The notes: generated by a model not told the origin, from the letters alone. A DNA stretch of 64,000 nucleotides from Dechloromonas sp. CZR5 (GCF_008711155.1 NZ_VUYQ01000002.1:310001-374000); one strand, 5' to 3'. Shown: positions 18,122-26,854, numbered from the stretch's first letter. Numbers and translations are program-made.

Positions 18122-20430
18122 TAGCGGTGCCCGGTCGTACCTTGACGTCGGGCGACCCAGGCCTGCCCCAGGGCCAGGCCGCCATCGTTGGGCGGAGCCT
18201 GCCGTGCTTCCAGCAGGCCGACGCCAGCACCCAGCAAATGGTCGCTCAGGGCCGTCATGAGGACGGCATTCATGGCACAACCGCCGCCCACGGCGACCTT
18301 GGCCTCCGCCGACCGTTCGAGCGCTGCAACGACCAAGGCCCCGAGGCCGGCCGCCAAAGTCGCGTGGAACAGTGCGGCGCCACGGGCCGCCTCGTTCTTG
18401 CACCCCAGCAAGGCAGGCAACAGGGGGGAGAGATCGAGAATGCTGCCGTTGTCGCGCAGCACATAGCCGCCGGGCAGCGGCGCGACGGAACCATGCCTCG
18501 CCGCCAGCCCTTCGAGTTCCATGGCCGCCTGCCCCTCGAACTGCATCAGGTCGCGCAGACCGAGCAGGCCGGCCGCCGCATCGAACCAACGGCCCAGACT
18601 GGTCGTTGGCGGACAGCGCAGTTTCCGGTCGAGCATGCTCAGCAGCGGACCGGGATCGCGCCCCGGATAGTATTGGTGAATCCAGCCGCCGACCCGATAT
18701 CCCAGGCCGGCCCCATGCAAGGCGGAGACGGCCATCCGCCACGGCTCCTTGGCCGCCCGGTCGCCGCCCGGCATGGCCAGCGCCTGCAGATGACCGATGC
18801 GCGAGCAGGAAGCGCCATCGAGGCGGAGCAATTCCCCGCCCCAGGCCGCGCCGTCCGGACCGAGGCCGACGCCGTCGATCGCCAGGCCAAGAAGCGGCCC
18901 GTTGTACCCCTGCTCGGCGCAAATCGCCGCAATGTGCGCATGATGATGCCCTACTGCCTGCGCCGGAACGTCGTATTCCTCGGCCAGTCGCAGGGCGAGA
19001 TGGGTGGACGGAAAATCCGGATGCAGGTCGTGGGCCACGATGTCCGGCCTGACATCGAGAATGTCCAGCAGGTGGCCGACCGTCTCCTCCAGAAAACCGA
19101 TGGCCGCGACATTGTCCAGTCCGCCCACATGCTGTGACAGAAAGGCCTCGCGCCCCTTCATGACGCAAATCGTGTTCTTCAGATAGCCCCCCAGCGCCAG
19201 CACCGTCGGCCCGTCGTCGGCCAGGGGAATGGGCACCGGCACGTAGCCGCGCGCCCGGCGGATGAAGGCGGGGCCTTGCGGCGTGGCGCGCACGACCGAG
19301 TCGTCGCAGCGGGTCACGATATCCCGGTCGTGCAGAAGAAAAGCGTCGGCGATCTTGCCATCGCTGCCGCCCAGACGCGCCAGCGCCTCGGCATTGTCGA
19401 TGACCAGCGGCTCGCCATGCGGATTCGCGCTGGTCATCACCAGCAGCAGCGCATGCACCTCGCCAAGCCAGGCCGTACCGGCGGGACGACCGGCAGCTTC
19501 ATGCCAGAGCAGCAGGTGCAGCGGCGTCGCCGGCAACATGGCGCCGAGCCAGGCCAGGCCGGGCGCGATACCCGACAAGTCGACCGCCCCCTTCGGGCAC
19601 AGCACGACCGGGGCGGCCAGGCTGCGCAACAGTGCGCGTTCGCCGTCGCCCAGCTGCGTAATGCCGGCCAGCGAAACCGGATTGAGCCCCATCACGGCAA
19701 AAGGCTTGGCCTCGCGCTGCTTGCGTTCGCGCAATTCGGCCACCGCCGCGGGGTTGCGTGCATCGCAAGCCAGGTGGAAACCGCCTAGCCCCTTGATGGC
19801 GACGATTTTGCCGGCACGCAGCAGACCCAGGGTTGCGGCAACCGGATCGCCGGCCAGCGGCTGGCCGTCTGCATCCAGCAGGCGCAGTTGCGGCCCGCAA
19901 TCCGGACAGCAGGTGGTTTCGGCATGGAAGCGGCGATCCGCCGGGTCCGCATATTCGACGGCGCAAGGCTCGCACAGCGGAAAGCCGCTCAGGCTGGTCT
20001 GCGCCCGGTCGTAGGGGATACGCCGGCTGACCGTATAACGCGGCCCGCAATGCGTACATGTCGTAAAGGCATAGCGCCAGCGACGGCTGGCCGGATCGCA
20101 GATGTCGGCCAGACATGCCGGGCAGATCGCCGCATCCGGACCGATGGCGGTTTTGACTTCGCCGCCAAGGCTCTCGACGATGGAAAAGCCCTCGCCCTCT
20201 ACCGCGCAGGCTTCTTCGTCGATGGCGTCGATGCGGGCCAGGCGCGGCGCCTCGCTGCGCAAACGTGCCGCGAAGCCGGCCATCTGCTCGCCGGCGATAG
20301 CGATGCGCACGCCGGCCCCATCGTTGCAGACCCAGCCGCGCAAGCCGAGTTCGCAAGCAATACGCCAGACGGCAGGCCGAAAACCAACGCCCTGAACCAG
20401 CCCCCGAACCCGGAGCAGCCGGCCGTTCAT
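18121..20430 (-). CDS. hypF: Carbamoyltransferase HypF
   Basis: This 769-residue protein converts carbamoyl phosphate to the carbamoyl group passed to HypE for CN ligand synthesis. Domains in order: acylphosphatase-like (VQGVGFRP near residue 10), two zinc-finger-like CxxC pairs (CPACLADIC, CTHCGPRYT, CEPC, CCPDCGPQ), a YrdC-like ATP-binding domain (about 200-390) and a Kae1-like domain with HHHAH. The start at 20430 fits the acylphosphatase N-terminus and lies four bases after the hypB stop; a TTG further upstream is less likely. It ends the MBH-type run hoxK...hypF. Confidence 0.96.
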   Translation of the reverse strand: MNGRLLRVRGLVQGVGFRPAVWRIACELGLRGWVCNDGAGVRIAIAGEQMAGFAARLRSEAPRLARIDAIDEEACAVEGEGFSIVESLGGEVKTAIGPDAAICPACLADICDPASRRWRYAFTTCTHCGPRYTVSRRIPYDRAQTSLSGFPLCEPCAVEYADPADRRFHAETTCCPDCGPQLRLLDADGQPLAGDPVAATLGLLRAGKIVAIKGLGGFHLACDARNPAAVAELRERKQREAKPFAVMGLNPVSLAGITQLGDGERALLRSLAAPVVLCPKGAVDLSGIAPGLAWLGAMLPATPLHLLLWHEAAGRPAGTAWLGEVHALLLVMTSANPHGEPLVIDNAEALARLGGSDGKIADAFLLHDRDIVTRCDDSVVRATPQGPAFIRRARGYVPVPIPLADDGPTVLALGGYLKNTICVMKGREAFLSQHVGGLDNVAAIGFLEETVGHLLDILDVRPDIVAHDLHPDFPSTHLALRLAEEYDVPAQAVGHHHAHIAAICAEQGYNGPLLGLAIDGVGLGPDGAAWGGELLRLDGASCSRIGHLQALAMPGGDRAAKEPWRMAVSALHGAGLGYRVGGWIHQYYPGRDPGPLLSMLDRKLRCPPTTSLGRWFDAAAGLLGLRDLMQFEGQAAMELEGLAARHGSVAPLPGGYVLRDNGSILDLSPLLPALLGCKNEAARGAALFHATLAAGLGALVVAALERSAEAKVAVGGGCAMNAVLMTALSDHLLGAGVGLLEARQAPPNDGGLALGQAWVARRQGTTGHR

Positions 20431-20434
20431 GCCG

Positions 20435-21556
20435 TCATCGGGCGGCGAGTTGCCGCTCCAGTTCGGCAATGCGTGCCTTCAGCGCGTCGACGCTCTCGCC
20501 ATGCTTGCCACGTTGCATTTCGAGGCCGGCTTCGATCCAGTCCAGCCAGGCACTCAGGCCGTCGCCGCTGGTTGCCGACACGCGGAAGATGGTCAGGTCC
20601 GGATTGACACGACGGGCGTTGGCTTCAGCCAGGTCGGCATCGAAGCTCAGGTAGGGCAGCAGATCGCACTTGTTGAGCAGCATGACGTCGGCGGCGGCGA
20701 ACATGTCCGGGTACTTGAGCGGCTTGTCTTCACCTTCGGTGACCGACAGGATGGCGACCTTGTGATGCTCGCCGAGGTCGAAGGCGGCCGGGCAGACGAG
20801 GTTGCCGACGTTCTCGATCAGGAACAGCGATTCGTCCTTCGGCTGCAGGCGCTGCATGGCGTGGCCGACCATGTGACCGTCGAGGTGGCACCCCTTGCCG
20901 GTATTGATCTGAATGGCCGGCACGCCGGTGGCGCGGATACGCTCGGCGTCGTTGGCGGTCTGCTGGTCGCCCTCGACGACATTGATGGCGACCTTGTCCT
21001 TCAACAGCTCGATGGTCTTGCAGAGCAGCGTGGTCTTGCCGGAGCCGGGACTGGAAACGAGATTCAGCACGAAGATGCCGCGCTCGTCGAACCATTGGCG
21101 GTTGGCGGCGGCATAGGTGTTGTTCTTGGACAGGATGTCCTGTTCGATCTGCACCATGCGCGCCTGGCTCATGCCCGGCACATGGGCGCGCGCCGGGCCG
21201 GTGCCGTAGTCGAGATCGCCACCGATGGCATGTTCGTGGTGATGATGATGCTCGTGCTCATGTTCGTGCGCATGGCTGTGCGTACTTCCGTCGGCATGGG
21301 CATGCTCGTGCGTGTGGGCGTGCCCATGGGCGTGGTCGCCCTGATGCACATGCTCATGAACGTGTGTCGTGCCGTCGGCATGCGTATGCGGGTGGGCATG
21401 CGCCCCGGCCGGCGGCGCGTCGTGGCCGTGCGCGTGATCCTGCTCGTGCTCATGGCTGTGCGTATGCACCGTGCCGTCGGCGTGCACATGCGTATGCTCG
21501 TGCGCCCCGCCCTCGATCTTCACTTCACCCGCTCCGCAACCGCAAACCGTACACAT
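20435..21556 (-). CDS. hypB: Nickel-inserting GTPase HypB with long His-rich domain
   Basis: This 373-residue protein delivers nickel to the large subunits. It opens with MCTVCGCG, the N-terminal high-affinity CxxCGC nickel motif. Residues 19-110 are extraordinarily His-rich (37 of 92), a nickel storage region. The SIMIBI GTPase domain follows with Walker [12 protein letters not shown], the GKGCHLDG region carrying the metal-site Cys and His, and NKCDLL. The true start at 21556 is set by MCTVCGCG; upstream open frame is not part of it. It lies 25 bases downstream of hypA. Confidence 0.96.
   Translation of the reverse strand: MCTVCGCGAGEVKIEGGAHEHTHVHADGTVHTHSHEHEQDHAHGHDAPPAGAHAHPHTHADGTTHVHEHVHQGDHAHGHAHTHEHAHADGSTHSHAHEHEHEHHHHHEHAIGGDLDYGTGPARAHVPGMSQARMVQIEQDILSKNNTYAAANRQWFDERGIFVLNLVSSPGSGKTTLLCKTIELLKDKVAINVVEGDQQTANDAERIRATGVPAIQINTGKGCHLDGHMVGHAMQRLQPKDESLFLIENVGNLVCPAAFDLGEHHKVAILSVTEGEDKPLKYPDMFAAADVMLLNKCDLLPYLSFDADLAEANARRVNPDLTIFRVSATSGDGLSAWLDWIEAGLEMQRGKHGESVDALKARIAELERQLAAR
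21227..21502 (-). repeat. Degenerate His-codon repeats inside hypB
   Basis: This stretch encodes residues 19-110 of HypB. Three copies of an HADG[TS]xH unit, each followed by alternating His with Thr, Val, Ser, Ala or Glu, start at residues 25, 59 and 87. The DNA is built from repeated cat/cgt/gtg-type triplets, so slippage or unequal exchange probably sets its length. Confidence 0.85.
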
Positions 21557-21581
21557 CCTTGTCTCCTTTAGTCGATCCCGA

Positions 21582-21923
21582 TCACTCGATCTCAATTTCC
21601 TTGACCCGCATCTCCGTACCGCCGGTTGCCTGTACCTGGTGACTGCCGCAGGTCGGGCAGGCGCCATACAGCTCTTGCATCGGCACGGTCGCCGCACATT
21701 TCATGCACCACCCGCAGCCCGGCACGTCGACAATCTCCAGCGTCGCACCGTCGGCGATACTGCCGCGGATGACGGCATCGAAGCAAAAGCGCAGTGCTTC
21801 GGGCTGCACCGACGACATGCGGCCGATCTCAAGCACCACCAGCTTCACGCGCCAGGCCTGCTCGCGCCGGGCCGTCTCTTCGACAAGTTGGAGTACGCCT
21901 TCGGCGAGCGACATTTCATGCAT
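21582..21923 (-). CDS. hypA: Nickel metallochaperone HypA
   Basis: This 113-residue protein begins MHEMSLAEG, where His2 is the nickel ligand. A structural zinc site is formed by two cysteine pairs (CGWCMKC and CPTCGS) 13-14 residues apart. HypA hands nickel on with HypB. The start at 21923 overlaps the hoxV end by eight bases, so hypA is coupled to the upstream hox genes. Confidence 0.95.
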   Translation of the reverse strand: MHEMSLAEGVLQLVEETARREQAWRVKLVVLEIGRMSSVQPEALRFCFDAVIRGSIADGATLEIVDVPGCGWCMKCAATVPMQELYGACPTCGSHQVQATGGTEMRVKEIEIE

Positions 21924-22815
21924 CGTGCAATTCCACAACATAGGGCAGGCAGGGGTCGGCCGCCAGTATCGCCTGATCCAGCCCCTGGCGGGCTTGATCC
22001 AGGGTAACAAAACGACGATTGGCCAGCAGGGCGGTCAACGCGCGGGCATCGGCAAACAGGCTGTCGGTCGGCGCCTGGACGCGATAACGGACGACCTTGC
22101 CATCCCCGACATGCACGGCATGCGTCAACACGCCCCGTGCCGTCAGCGTCTGCCCGATTCCCCACCCGGCGCCGCCGGCCGAGGCAATCGGGAAAGGACG
22201 TCCGGTTTCCAGGGCATCCAGGGCGGTCTCGATCTCGCGCAATCGAGAGCAGTAGATGGCCGACACCGACTCAGGCAACGGCTGGGCGGGCATCTGCGCC
22301 TGCATGCCTTGCCAGTAACCCAGCCAGGCGTCGGGCGCCAACACGGGCGCGGCCTGCGGATGCAGGTCGTCGCCACCCGCCAGGCGCGCCAGGCAAGACT
22401 CGGCCAGAGGGGCGAGGATCGTATCGACCAGCTTCGCTGTGGAAGCGACGACATCGTCGCCGTTGCGCCCGGAACGCCAGGCGACGAACGCCTCCTTGGC
22501 CGGCGGCAGGCCGACAGCGACGGGCCAGTCAAGCAGCAGCCGCCACAGGTTCTCGTGCAGCACCTCGATCCATAGTTCGGCATGATCCGGCGTGCGCGGC
22601 GTCTCGCCCAGGGCGGCGTTGACCGCCGCCTGCGCCGCCACCCGCTGGGCATGGGCGCAGAGCGTGAACAGGTAAGGCACCGTCTTGATCACCACATCCG
22701 GCAACTGGCCGATGAACAGGCGGGTCACCGACGGTCGCTGGAGGTCGACGGCAATATCGCGCAACGCCCCTCCCTCGTGGGTGGCGTGAACGAGCAGTTG
22801 CCCGGGCGAGGTCAT
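21916..22815 (-). CDS. hoxV: HoxV/HupK, large-subunit-like hydrogenase assembly scaffold
   Basis: The protein has 299 residues. Its C-terminus [13 protein letters not shown] is plainly derived from the DPCxxC-H motif of hydrogenase large subunits, but the second cysteine is gone and there is no N-terminal RxCGxC motif. HupK/HoxV proteins are thought to act as a temporary carrier for the Fe(CN)2CO group en route to the true large subunit. The ATG overlaps the hoxT stop by four bases. It occupies its usual place before hypA. Confidence 0.88.
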   Translation of the reverse strand: MTSPGQLLVHATHEGGALRDIAVDLQRPSVTRLFIGQLPDVVIKTVPYLFTLCAHAQRVAAQAAVNAALGETPRTPDHAELWIEVLHENLWRLLLDWPVAVGLPPAKEAFVAWRSGRNGDDVVASTAKLVDTILAPLAESCLARLAGGDDLHPQAAPVLAPDAWLGYWQGMQAQMPAQPLPESVSAIYCSRLREIETALDALETGRPFPIASAGGAGWGIGQTLTARGVLTHAVHVGDGKVVRYRVQAPTDSLFADARALTALLANRRFVTLDQARQGLDQAILAADPCLPYVVELHDA

Positions 22816-23288
22816 CGCCCCAGACCGAGAAAGGCCCGCCGCCCGGAAGTCGCCTTGGCAGGGGGGGCTTCCGGCGCCGCCATGGGCTCGGCGTGCAGCG
22901 CATGGCTCACCGCCAACGCGGTCAGCCGGGCCTGCTCCTGTGTCGGAAACTCGAAGGCGGGCGAAAACAGCGAGCAAAGATGATAGTTGCCGAGACGCTC
23001 CTCCTCGGCGACGGTGAATTCGTAATCGCCGGAGGGAAAGCGCCAGCCATGCTTGCTGCAGGCGGCCAGGGCGGGCCAGCCCGTTTCCTGACCGGGCAGG
23101 CACAGGAGGTTGATGGCCCAGGGGGTAATCATCACGCCTGCCCAATGGCCGTGCGACGACCGCGCGAAACCGACGGCCTCGACGTTCAGGGCCGTATTGC
23201 AGATCGGCAGGTCGGCCATCCGGGTACGCGCAATGTCGGCAAACACCGATACCAGTTCGGACGACGGATCGTTCGCCCAGACCTTCAC
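22812..23288 (-). CDS. hoxT: HoxT, HybE/HupJ-family hydrogenase assembly chaperone
   Basis: This 158-residue protein is a paralogue of HybE in this window (shared ADLPICNTALNVEAVGF and GHWAGVMITPWAINLL). I chose the GTG at 23288 because GGAGG lies six bases ahead of it and because it gives the usual length; longer frames would overlap hoxR. The C-terminus ends GRRAFLGLGR, another twin-arginine-like tail (RR at 150-151), as in HybE. Confidence 0.87.
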   Translation of the reverse strand: MKVWANDPSSELVSVFADIARTRMADLPICNTALNVEAVGFARSSHGHWAGVMITPWAINLLCLPGQETGWPALAACSKHGWRFPSGDYEFTVAEEERLGNYHLCSLFSPAFEFPTQEQARLTALAVSHALHAEPMAAPEAPPAKATSGRRAFLGLGR

Positions 23289-23340
23289 CGCCTCACCTCC
23301 GCCTGGCGGAAAAAATGAAAGACGGCAGCCGGCCCGCTGT

Positions 23341-23538
23341 TCACCCGAGCACCATGAATTTATGCCTGGGCGCATCGCAGCCCGGGCAACACCAGTCGTC
23401 CGGCAACTCGGCAAACGGTACTCCCGGCGGAATGCCGCGTACGTCGTCGCCCTGCTCCGGGTCGTAGACCCACCAGCAAATACCGCACTCCAACTTGTCT
23501 TCCGGCTTGACGCCGAGATGTGAACCTTCGAATCGCAT
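23341..23538 (-). CDS. hoxR: HoxR rubredoxin
   Basis: This 65-residue protein has the two rubredoxin iron-binding pairs, CGIC near residue 18 and CPGC near 51, with the WVYDPEQGD and DDWCCPGC surroundings typical of the family. HoxR/HupI rubredoxins support assembly of the iron-sulfur clusters of membrane-bound hydrogenase in air. A gap of 146 bases separates it from hoxQ; it holds short GC palindromes but no frame I can support. Confidence 0.93.
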   Translation of the reverse strand: MRFEGSHLGVKPEDKLECGICWWVYDPEQGDDVRGIPPGVPFAELPDDWCCPGCDAPRHKFMVLG

Positions 23539-23684
23539 TGTCAGTGATCAGCTTGGTGGTTGGCGAAATGCCCTCGACGTTTCCGCTGGCATCCCGGCCT
23601 TCAGCGCATGCCGGGAAGTCGGGAAACGCACGCCCATGCTAACGCGAGTACGCGCCGCCGCGCCAGCGGCATGATCGCGCCGGC

Positions 23685-24548
23685 TCAGACGGTCTCAACC
23701 ATCATCTCGAGGTATTCACCCAGACGTTCGACCGAGTCGCCGAAGTCCTCGTCGGCCGCCAGCGCCACATCGGGCATGCCGACGATTTCGATGGAGTTCA
23801 GGATCAGCGTATCCATGCTGTTGAAGTACTGCACCCACCAGACATTCTGCAGCCGCGTGCTGGTGATGCGGCAATTGCCGTAGCCGCGCGACAGCAGCGA
23901 TACCTCGCGGTGCCCCAGCCAGCCGTACAAGGTATCGAGATCGGCGTCGGAAACCGGCAGCAGGGTCAGGTTGATGACGTGCGCCGGCTGGCCCGGCTTG
24001 AACGCGGCGGCCTGCATGCGGATTTCCTCGACCAGGGCCTGGGCGTTCATGCAGCCGGCCGGATAGTCGGGAGGCGGCAGCATCGCGTCGGCTGCTCGCA
24101 ACATGGCATCAGTGAGCACCACAGGAATGGCGCCGGTTTCCAGGCGGTCGACCAGCATCGCGCCATCGTCGGCCATTTTGAGTACGCGCCAGATGCCGGC
24201 GAAAGCCGTCTCCTGCACACGCCAATGCTCCGGCGCGGTGGTAAAGGCACTGACCTCGCCAAAACCCATCGACTGGTTGATCACATCGCGCACCCCGGCC
24301 TCCAGCCCGAGCAGGTCGAGTTTCGCACCGCCGGCCATGCCGGCATGCGCCGCCCCCTCGAGGAAGACCCCGAGCAGACGGGCCGCCTGGTCGACGGATT
24401 CCGGCGAGGCGTTGTCGGGCAGTCGCGGCTGGTGGAAGGTTTCCATGCCTTGGGGCATGGGCAGGTAGTCCGGCGCTTCCTCGCCCTGGGAACCCGGCCC
24501 CATGGCGACGACGGAAATCGGGAAAGGACGCATCGTCGACGGATTCAT
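23685..24548 (-). CDS. hoxQ: HoxQ/HupH hydrogenase small-subunit chaperone
   Basis: This 287-residue protein belongs to the HupH/HoxQ family, which binds the HoxK precursor during cluster assembly and export. Family features are the N-terminal SVVAMGPGSQ and the C-terminal VWWVQYFNSMDTLILNSIEIVG region. The ATG at 24548 has GGAGG six bases upstream and overlaps the hoxO stop by four bases; a TTG two codons earlier is rejected for poor spacing. Confidence 0.92.
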   Translation of the reverse strand: MNPSTMRPFPISVVAMGPGSQGEEAPDYLPMPQGMETFHQPRLPDNASPESVDQAARLLGVFLEGAAHAGMAGGAKLDLLGLEAGVRDVINQSMGFGEVSAFTTAPEHWRVQETAFAGIWRVLKMADDGAMLVDRLETGAIPVVLTDAMLRAADAMLPPPDYPAGCMNAQALVEEIRMQAAAFKPGQPAHVINLTLLPVSDADLDTLYGWLGHREVSLLSRGYGNCRITSTRLQNVWWVQYFNSMDTLILNSIEIVGMPDVALAADEDFGDSVERLGEYLEMMVETV

Positions 24549-25000
24549 ACGCAACCTCCAGGCGCAGCAACACGAACAGGAATGCCGATCGGTTTCGGCT
24601 GGGACGGACCGCTCAGCAGGCGGGCAACTTCGGCCTGGTATTCGCCCCAGTCGCGGATACCGTTGAGGGAGCCGACGAACTCGCCGTCACGCAGGAAAAC
24701 AACCGCCGGCGCCCGCGCAATGCCAAATTTCTGCATCAGGGCCGGTGCCGTATCGGGTCCCGCGACATGGCGGGAAATCCGGTCGCCCAGCGGTTTGAGC
24801 GCTTCGGGCAGGATGACGCAGGCGTCGAGCACCTCGAGATTGCGCTGCGGGTCCTCGGTGACCAGTACGGCCGCGAGGCCGTCGGGAAACTCGGGGCTGT
24901 CGCCTTCGAGACGGCGGAAAGCGTGCTTGCTCTGCAGGCGGGCGATAGCCGACTGCAAACGGTCGAGCGAGGTCGGACCGGGAGAGAGTTGGAGGCTCAT
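24545..25000 (-). CDS. hoxO: HoxO/HupG thioredoxin-like chaperone for the small subunit
   Basis: This 151-residue protein has the thioredoxin-like fold of the HyaE/HupG/HoxO family without the CxxC active site (ARAPAVVFLRDGEFVGSL in the position of the TPTVLFFRxG core). It is thought to bind the twin-arginine signal peptide of HoxK as a proofreading chaperone with HoxQ. It overlaps hoxL by four bases. Confidence 0.9.
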   Translation of the reverse strand: MSLQLSPGPTSLDRLQSAIARLQSKHAFRRLEGDSPEFPDGLAAVLVTEDPQRNLEVLDACVILPEALKPLGDRISRHVAGPDTAPALMQKFGIARAPAVVFLRDGEFVGSLNGIRDWGEYQAEVARLLSGPSQPKPIGIPVRVAAPGGCV

Positions 25001-25299
25001 GATTGTTGTGTCCTCAAGAAATCTGGGAGCTGGGGTTCGTGATCAAGGTCCGCGAAAAAGGCGGAAAAATCGGTGGCGCCGGACTGCGCGGCGGCCAGCG
25101 CATCGAGCGCCGCGTTGACTGCCGCGGCCCGCTCGGCGGGGATGATCTCGCGCGCCGCATCGAGAAAGGTCAGCAGCCAGGTTCCCGGCGGCTGCATGCC
25201 GACCAGGCTGAGATCGACCCGTCGCTCGCCGTCGCGACTGCTACAGCGGGCGAAGTGTTCGCCGGATTCGATCACTTGGGCAGGAATGCCGAGGCACAT
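24997..25299 (-). CDS. hoxL: HoxL, HypC-family chaperone dedicated to the MBH large subunit
   Basis: This 100-residue protein begins MCLGIPAQV with the active Cys2 and has the HupF/HoxL-type middle (SLVGMQPPGTWLLTFL). HoxL works beside HypC in building the HoxG active site under oxygen in Ralstonia. It lies between hoxM and hoxO as expected; 63 bases separate it from hoxM. Confidence 0.92.
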   Translation of the reverse strand: MCLGIPAQVIESGEHFARCSSRDGERRVDLSLVGMQPPGTWLLTFLDAAREIIPAERAAAVNAALDALAAAQSGATDFSAFFADLDHEPQLPDFLRTQQS

Positions 25300-25362
25300 G
25301 TCAGAACAGTCCTTCCGCCGCGCAAACCCGCGACAGTGCGGCGCACACGGTGAGCCCGGAGC

Positions 25363-25977
25363 TCACGCCGCCTCCATGTTGAGAAAACGGGCATCGCCCA
25401 AACGATAGGCCTGATTGGCCGACGGACGTTCGCCCTCATAGATATCGATGGCCAGCGCCGTATCAGTGATCGCTTCGGCTGCTTCGGTTCGGACACGCCC
25501 GGGCGCCCCCCACCGCGACAGCCAGTCGAGCGCCTTGTCGAGCGCCGGGGCCATCTGCGCCTTGACCACATCGCGCAGGCTGCCGCCGTAGTCCTCGAGT
25601 TCTTCGGGCTGCACGCCGATCAGCACCAGTTCCTGCGGCAGCTTGCCGGTCAGCTCGGCGGCCATCAGCACCTCCTGGAAACCGGTCTGGTGCAGGCTCA
25701 TCTTCTTGGCCCCCATGAAGCGCGGCACCTGATCGCCGATCACTTCGCGCATCGTCCCCGGCTCGTCGCCGTAATCGACGGCATCGAAGACCAGCAGGCA
25801 ATCGGCTTCCTGCACATAGGGCAACAGGTAGAGGCCCTGCGTGCCGCCATCCATCAAGTTCACTTGCGGCGGGAAGCTCCAGCCTTCGTTCAAGGCCTCG
25901 ACACAGCGCACGCCGAAGCCTTCATCGGCCCACAGCAGGTTGCCGATACCGAGAACCAGAATGCGTTTGGAATCCAT
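25363..25977 (-). CDS. hoxM: HoxM maturation endopeptidase for the MBH large subunit
   Basis: This 204-residue protease of the HybD/HupD family has the motifs LVLGIGNLLWADEGFGV and MDGGTQGLYLL and the DAVDYG segment, giving the three nickel-site residues. It removes the 15-residue tail of HoxG. Two in-frame ATGs compete at the start; I chose 25977 because GGAAG is six bases ahead, while it directly abuts the first one. A terminator-like hairpin lies just upstream. Confidence 0.93.
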   Translation of the reverse strand: MDSKRILVLGIGNLLWADEGFGVRCVEALNEGWSFPPQVNLMDGGTQGLYLLPYVQEADCLLVFDAVDYGDEPGTMREVIGDQVPRFMGAKKMSLHQTGFQEVLMAAELTGKLPQELVLIGVQPEELEDYGGSLRDVVKAQMAPALDKALDWLSRWGAPGRVRTEAAEAITDTALAIDIYEGERPSANQAYRLGDARFLNMEAA

Positions 25978-25989
25978 CGTCATCTTCCG

Positions 25990-26028
25990 AAAAAAACGCC
26001 CCGGTCGCGTGAGGGTGCGAGCCGGGGC
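25990..26028 (-). terminator. Intrinsic-terminator-like hairpin between hoxZ and hoxM
   Basis: On the minus strand a 7-bp GC stem (25998-26004 with 26022-26028), extendable inside the loop, is followed by a run of T residues ending just before the hoxM ribosome binding site. The layout is the same as at the hybC/hybD junction. It probably lowers transcription of the accessory genes relative to hoxKGZ. Confidence 0.75.
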
Positions 26029-26127
26029 AAACGCAAGGTAAACCTTAAACCTGACCGCTGGCGAGCGCGCACCGGCAGCAACGCCGCACGGCAAGCACCG
26101 ACAACACGGCCCGGGCAAACATGGCCA

Positions 26128-26832
26128 TCAGTCCTTGAACATCCGCCAGCCGCTGATCATGGTCGAGATCAACGATTGGCGACTCATGATGTCCTCGCGG
26201 ATGGCCGCATAAACATGCACCAGCACGAAAGTCATCATGATCCACATGCCCAGACGGTGCAGGTTATGCACCTGCAGCGAACCGCCCAGCATCGGAATCA
26301 CCCAGCCGAACAGGCTGTCGCTCCAGGTACCCAGTCCGGCGCCTTCGCTGTACAAGGCGAAACCGGTGAACACCATGCCGACCGCCAGTACGGTGAAGAA
26401 GAAGAACATCATCAGTTGGGCCATCGGGTTGTGACCGACGTATTTCTTGGGCGTCTTTTCGAGGAACATGTACCAGCGCAACTCGAAAAACACTTCGCTC
26501 CACCACTGCGGATTGGTGATCGGCAGCTTGAAAATCTGCTTGGCGTGGTGGTTGCCGACAATGGCCCAGTAAATGCGACCGAGCAGGCCAATGGCGAAGA
26601 TGTAGGCCGCAGCGAAATGGGCAAAACGGATGTAGCCCATCAGGAAGTTCTCGGCCGCTTCACCGGGCACCGTCGGCAAGGGCTGGCCGATGAAGTAGCC
26701 GGTCACCGCGAGAACCACCATGCACAAGGCATTTATCCAGTGCCACAGGCGGACCGGTGCTTCATAGACGTAGATCGAACGGACTTGTTTACCGTGCCGT
26801 TCGGCCTCCAGCATGTCCTGTTGAGAGAGCAT
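26128..26832 (-). CDS. hoxZ: Membrane-bound hydrogenase cytochrome b subunit
   Basis: This 234-residue di-haem cytochrome b passes electrons from HoxK to quinone. Four main hydrophobic segments are visible (about residues 28-50, 65-90, 130-155 and 185-205), with the haem-ligand histidines in RLWHWINALCM, RFAHFAAAY and LHRLGMWIMMTFVLVHVYAA. It starts 22 bases after hoxG. Its presence marks the HoxKG enzyme as the oxygen-tolerant MBH (group 1d) type. Confidence 0.94.
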   Translation of the reverse strand: MLSQQDMLEAERHGKQVRSIYVYEAPVRLWHWINALCMVVLAVTGYFIGQPLPTVPGEAAENFLMGYIRFAHFAAAYIFAIGLLGRIYWAIVGNHHAKQIFKLPITNPQWWSEVFFELRWYMFLEKTPKKYVGHNPMAQLMMFFFFTVLAVGMVFTGFALYSEGAGLGTWSDSLFGWVIPMLGGSLQVHNLHRLGMWIMMTFVLVHVYAAIREDIMSRQSLISTMISGWRMFKD

Positions 26833-26854
26833 GATTGCCTCCTTTCCGGACCGC

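Noticed and set aside
21227..21502. Short regularly spaced repeats resembling a small CRISPR or minisatellite
   Set aside because: The repeats are in frame within hypB, encode the nickel-binding His region, and have no constant repeat-spacer pattern or cas genes nearby.
23539..23684. Palindromic 146-base gap between hoxR and hoxQ as a possible terminator or remnant gene
   Set aside because: The stems have no T run, and no frame matches any hydrogenase accessory protein.
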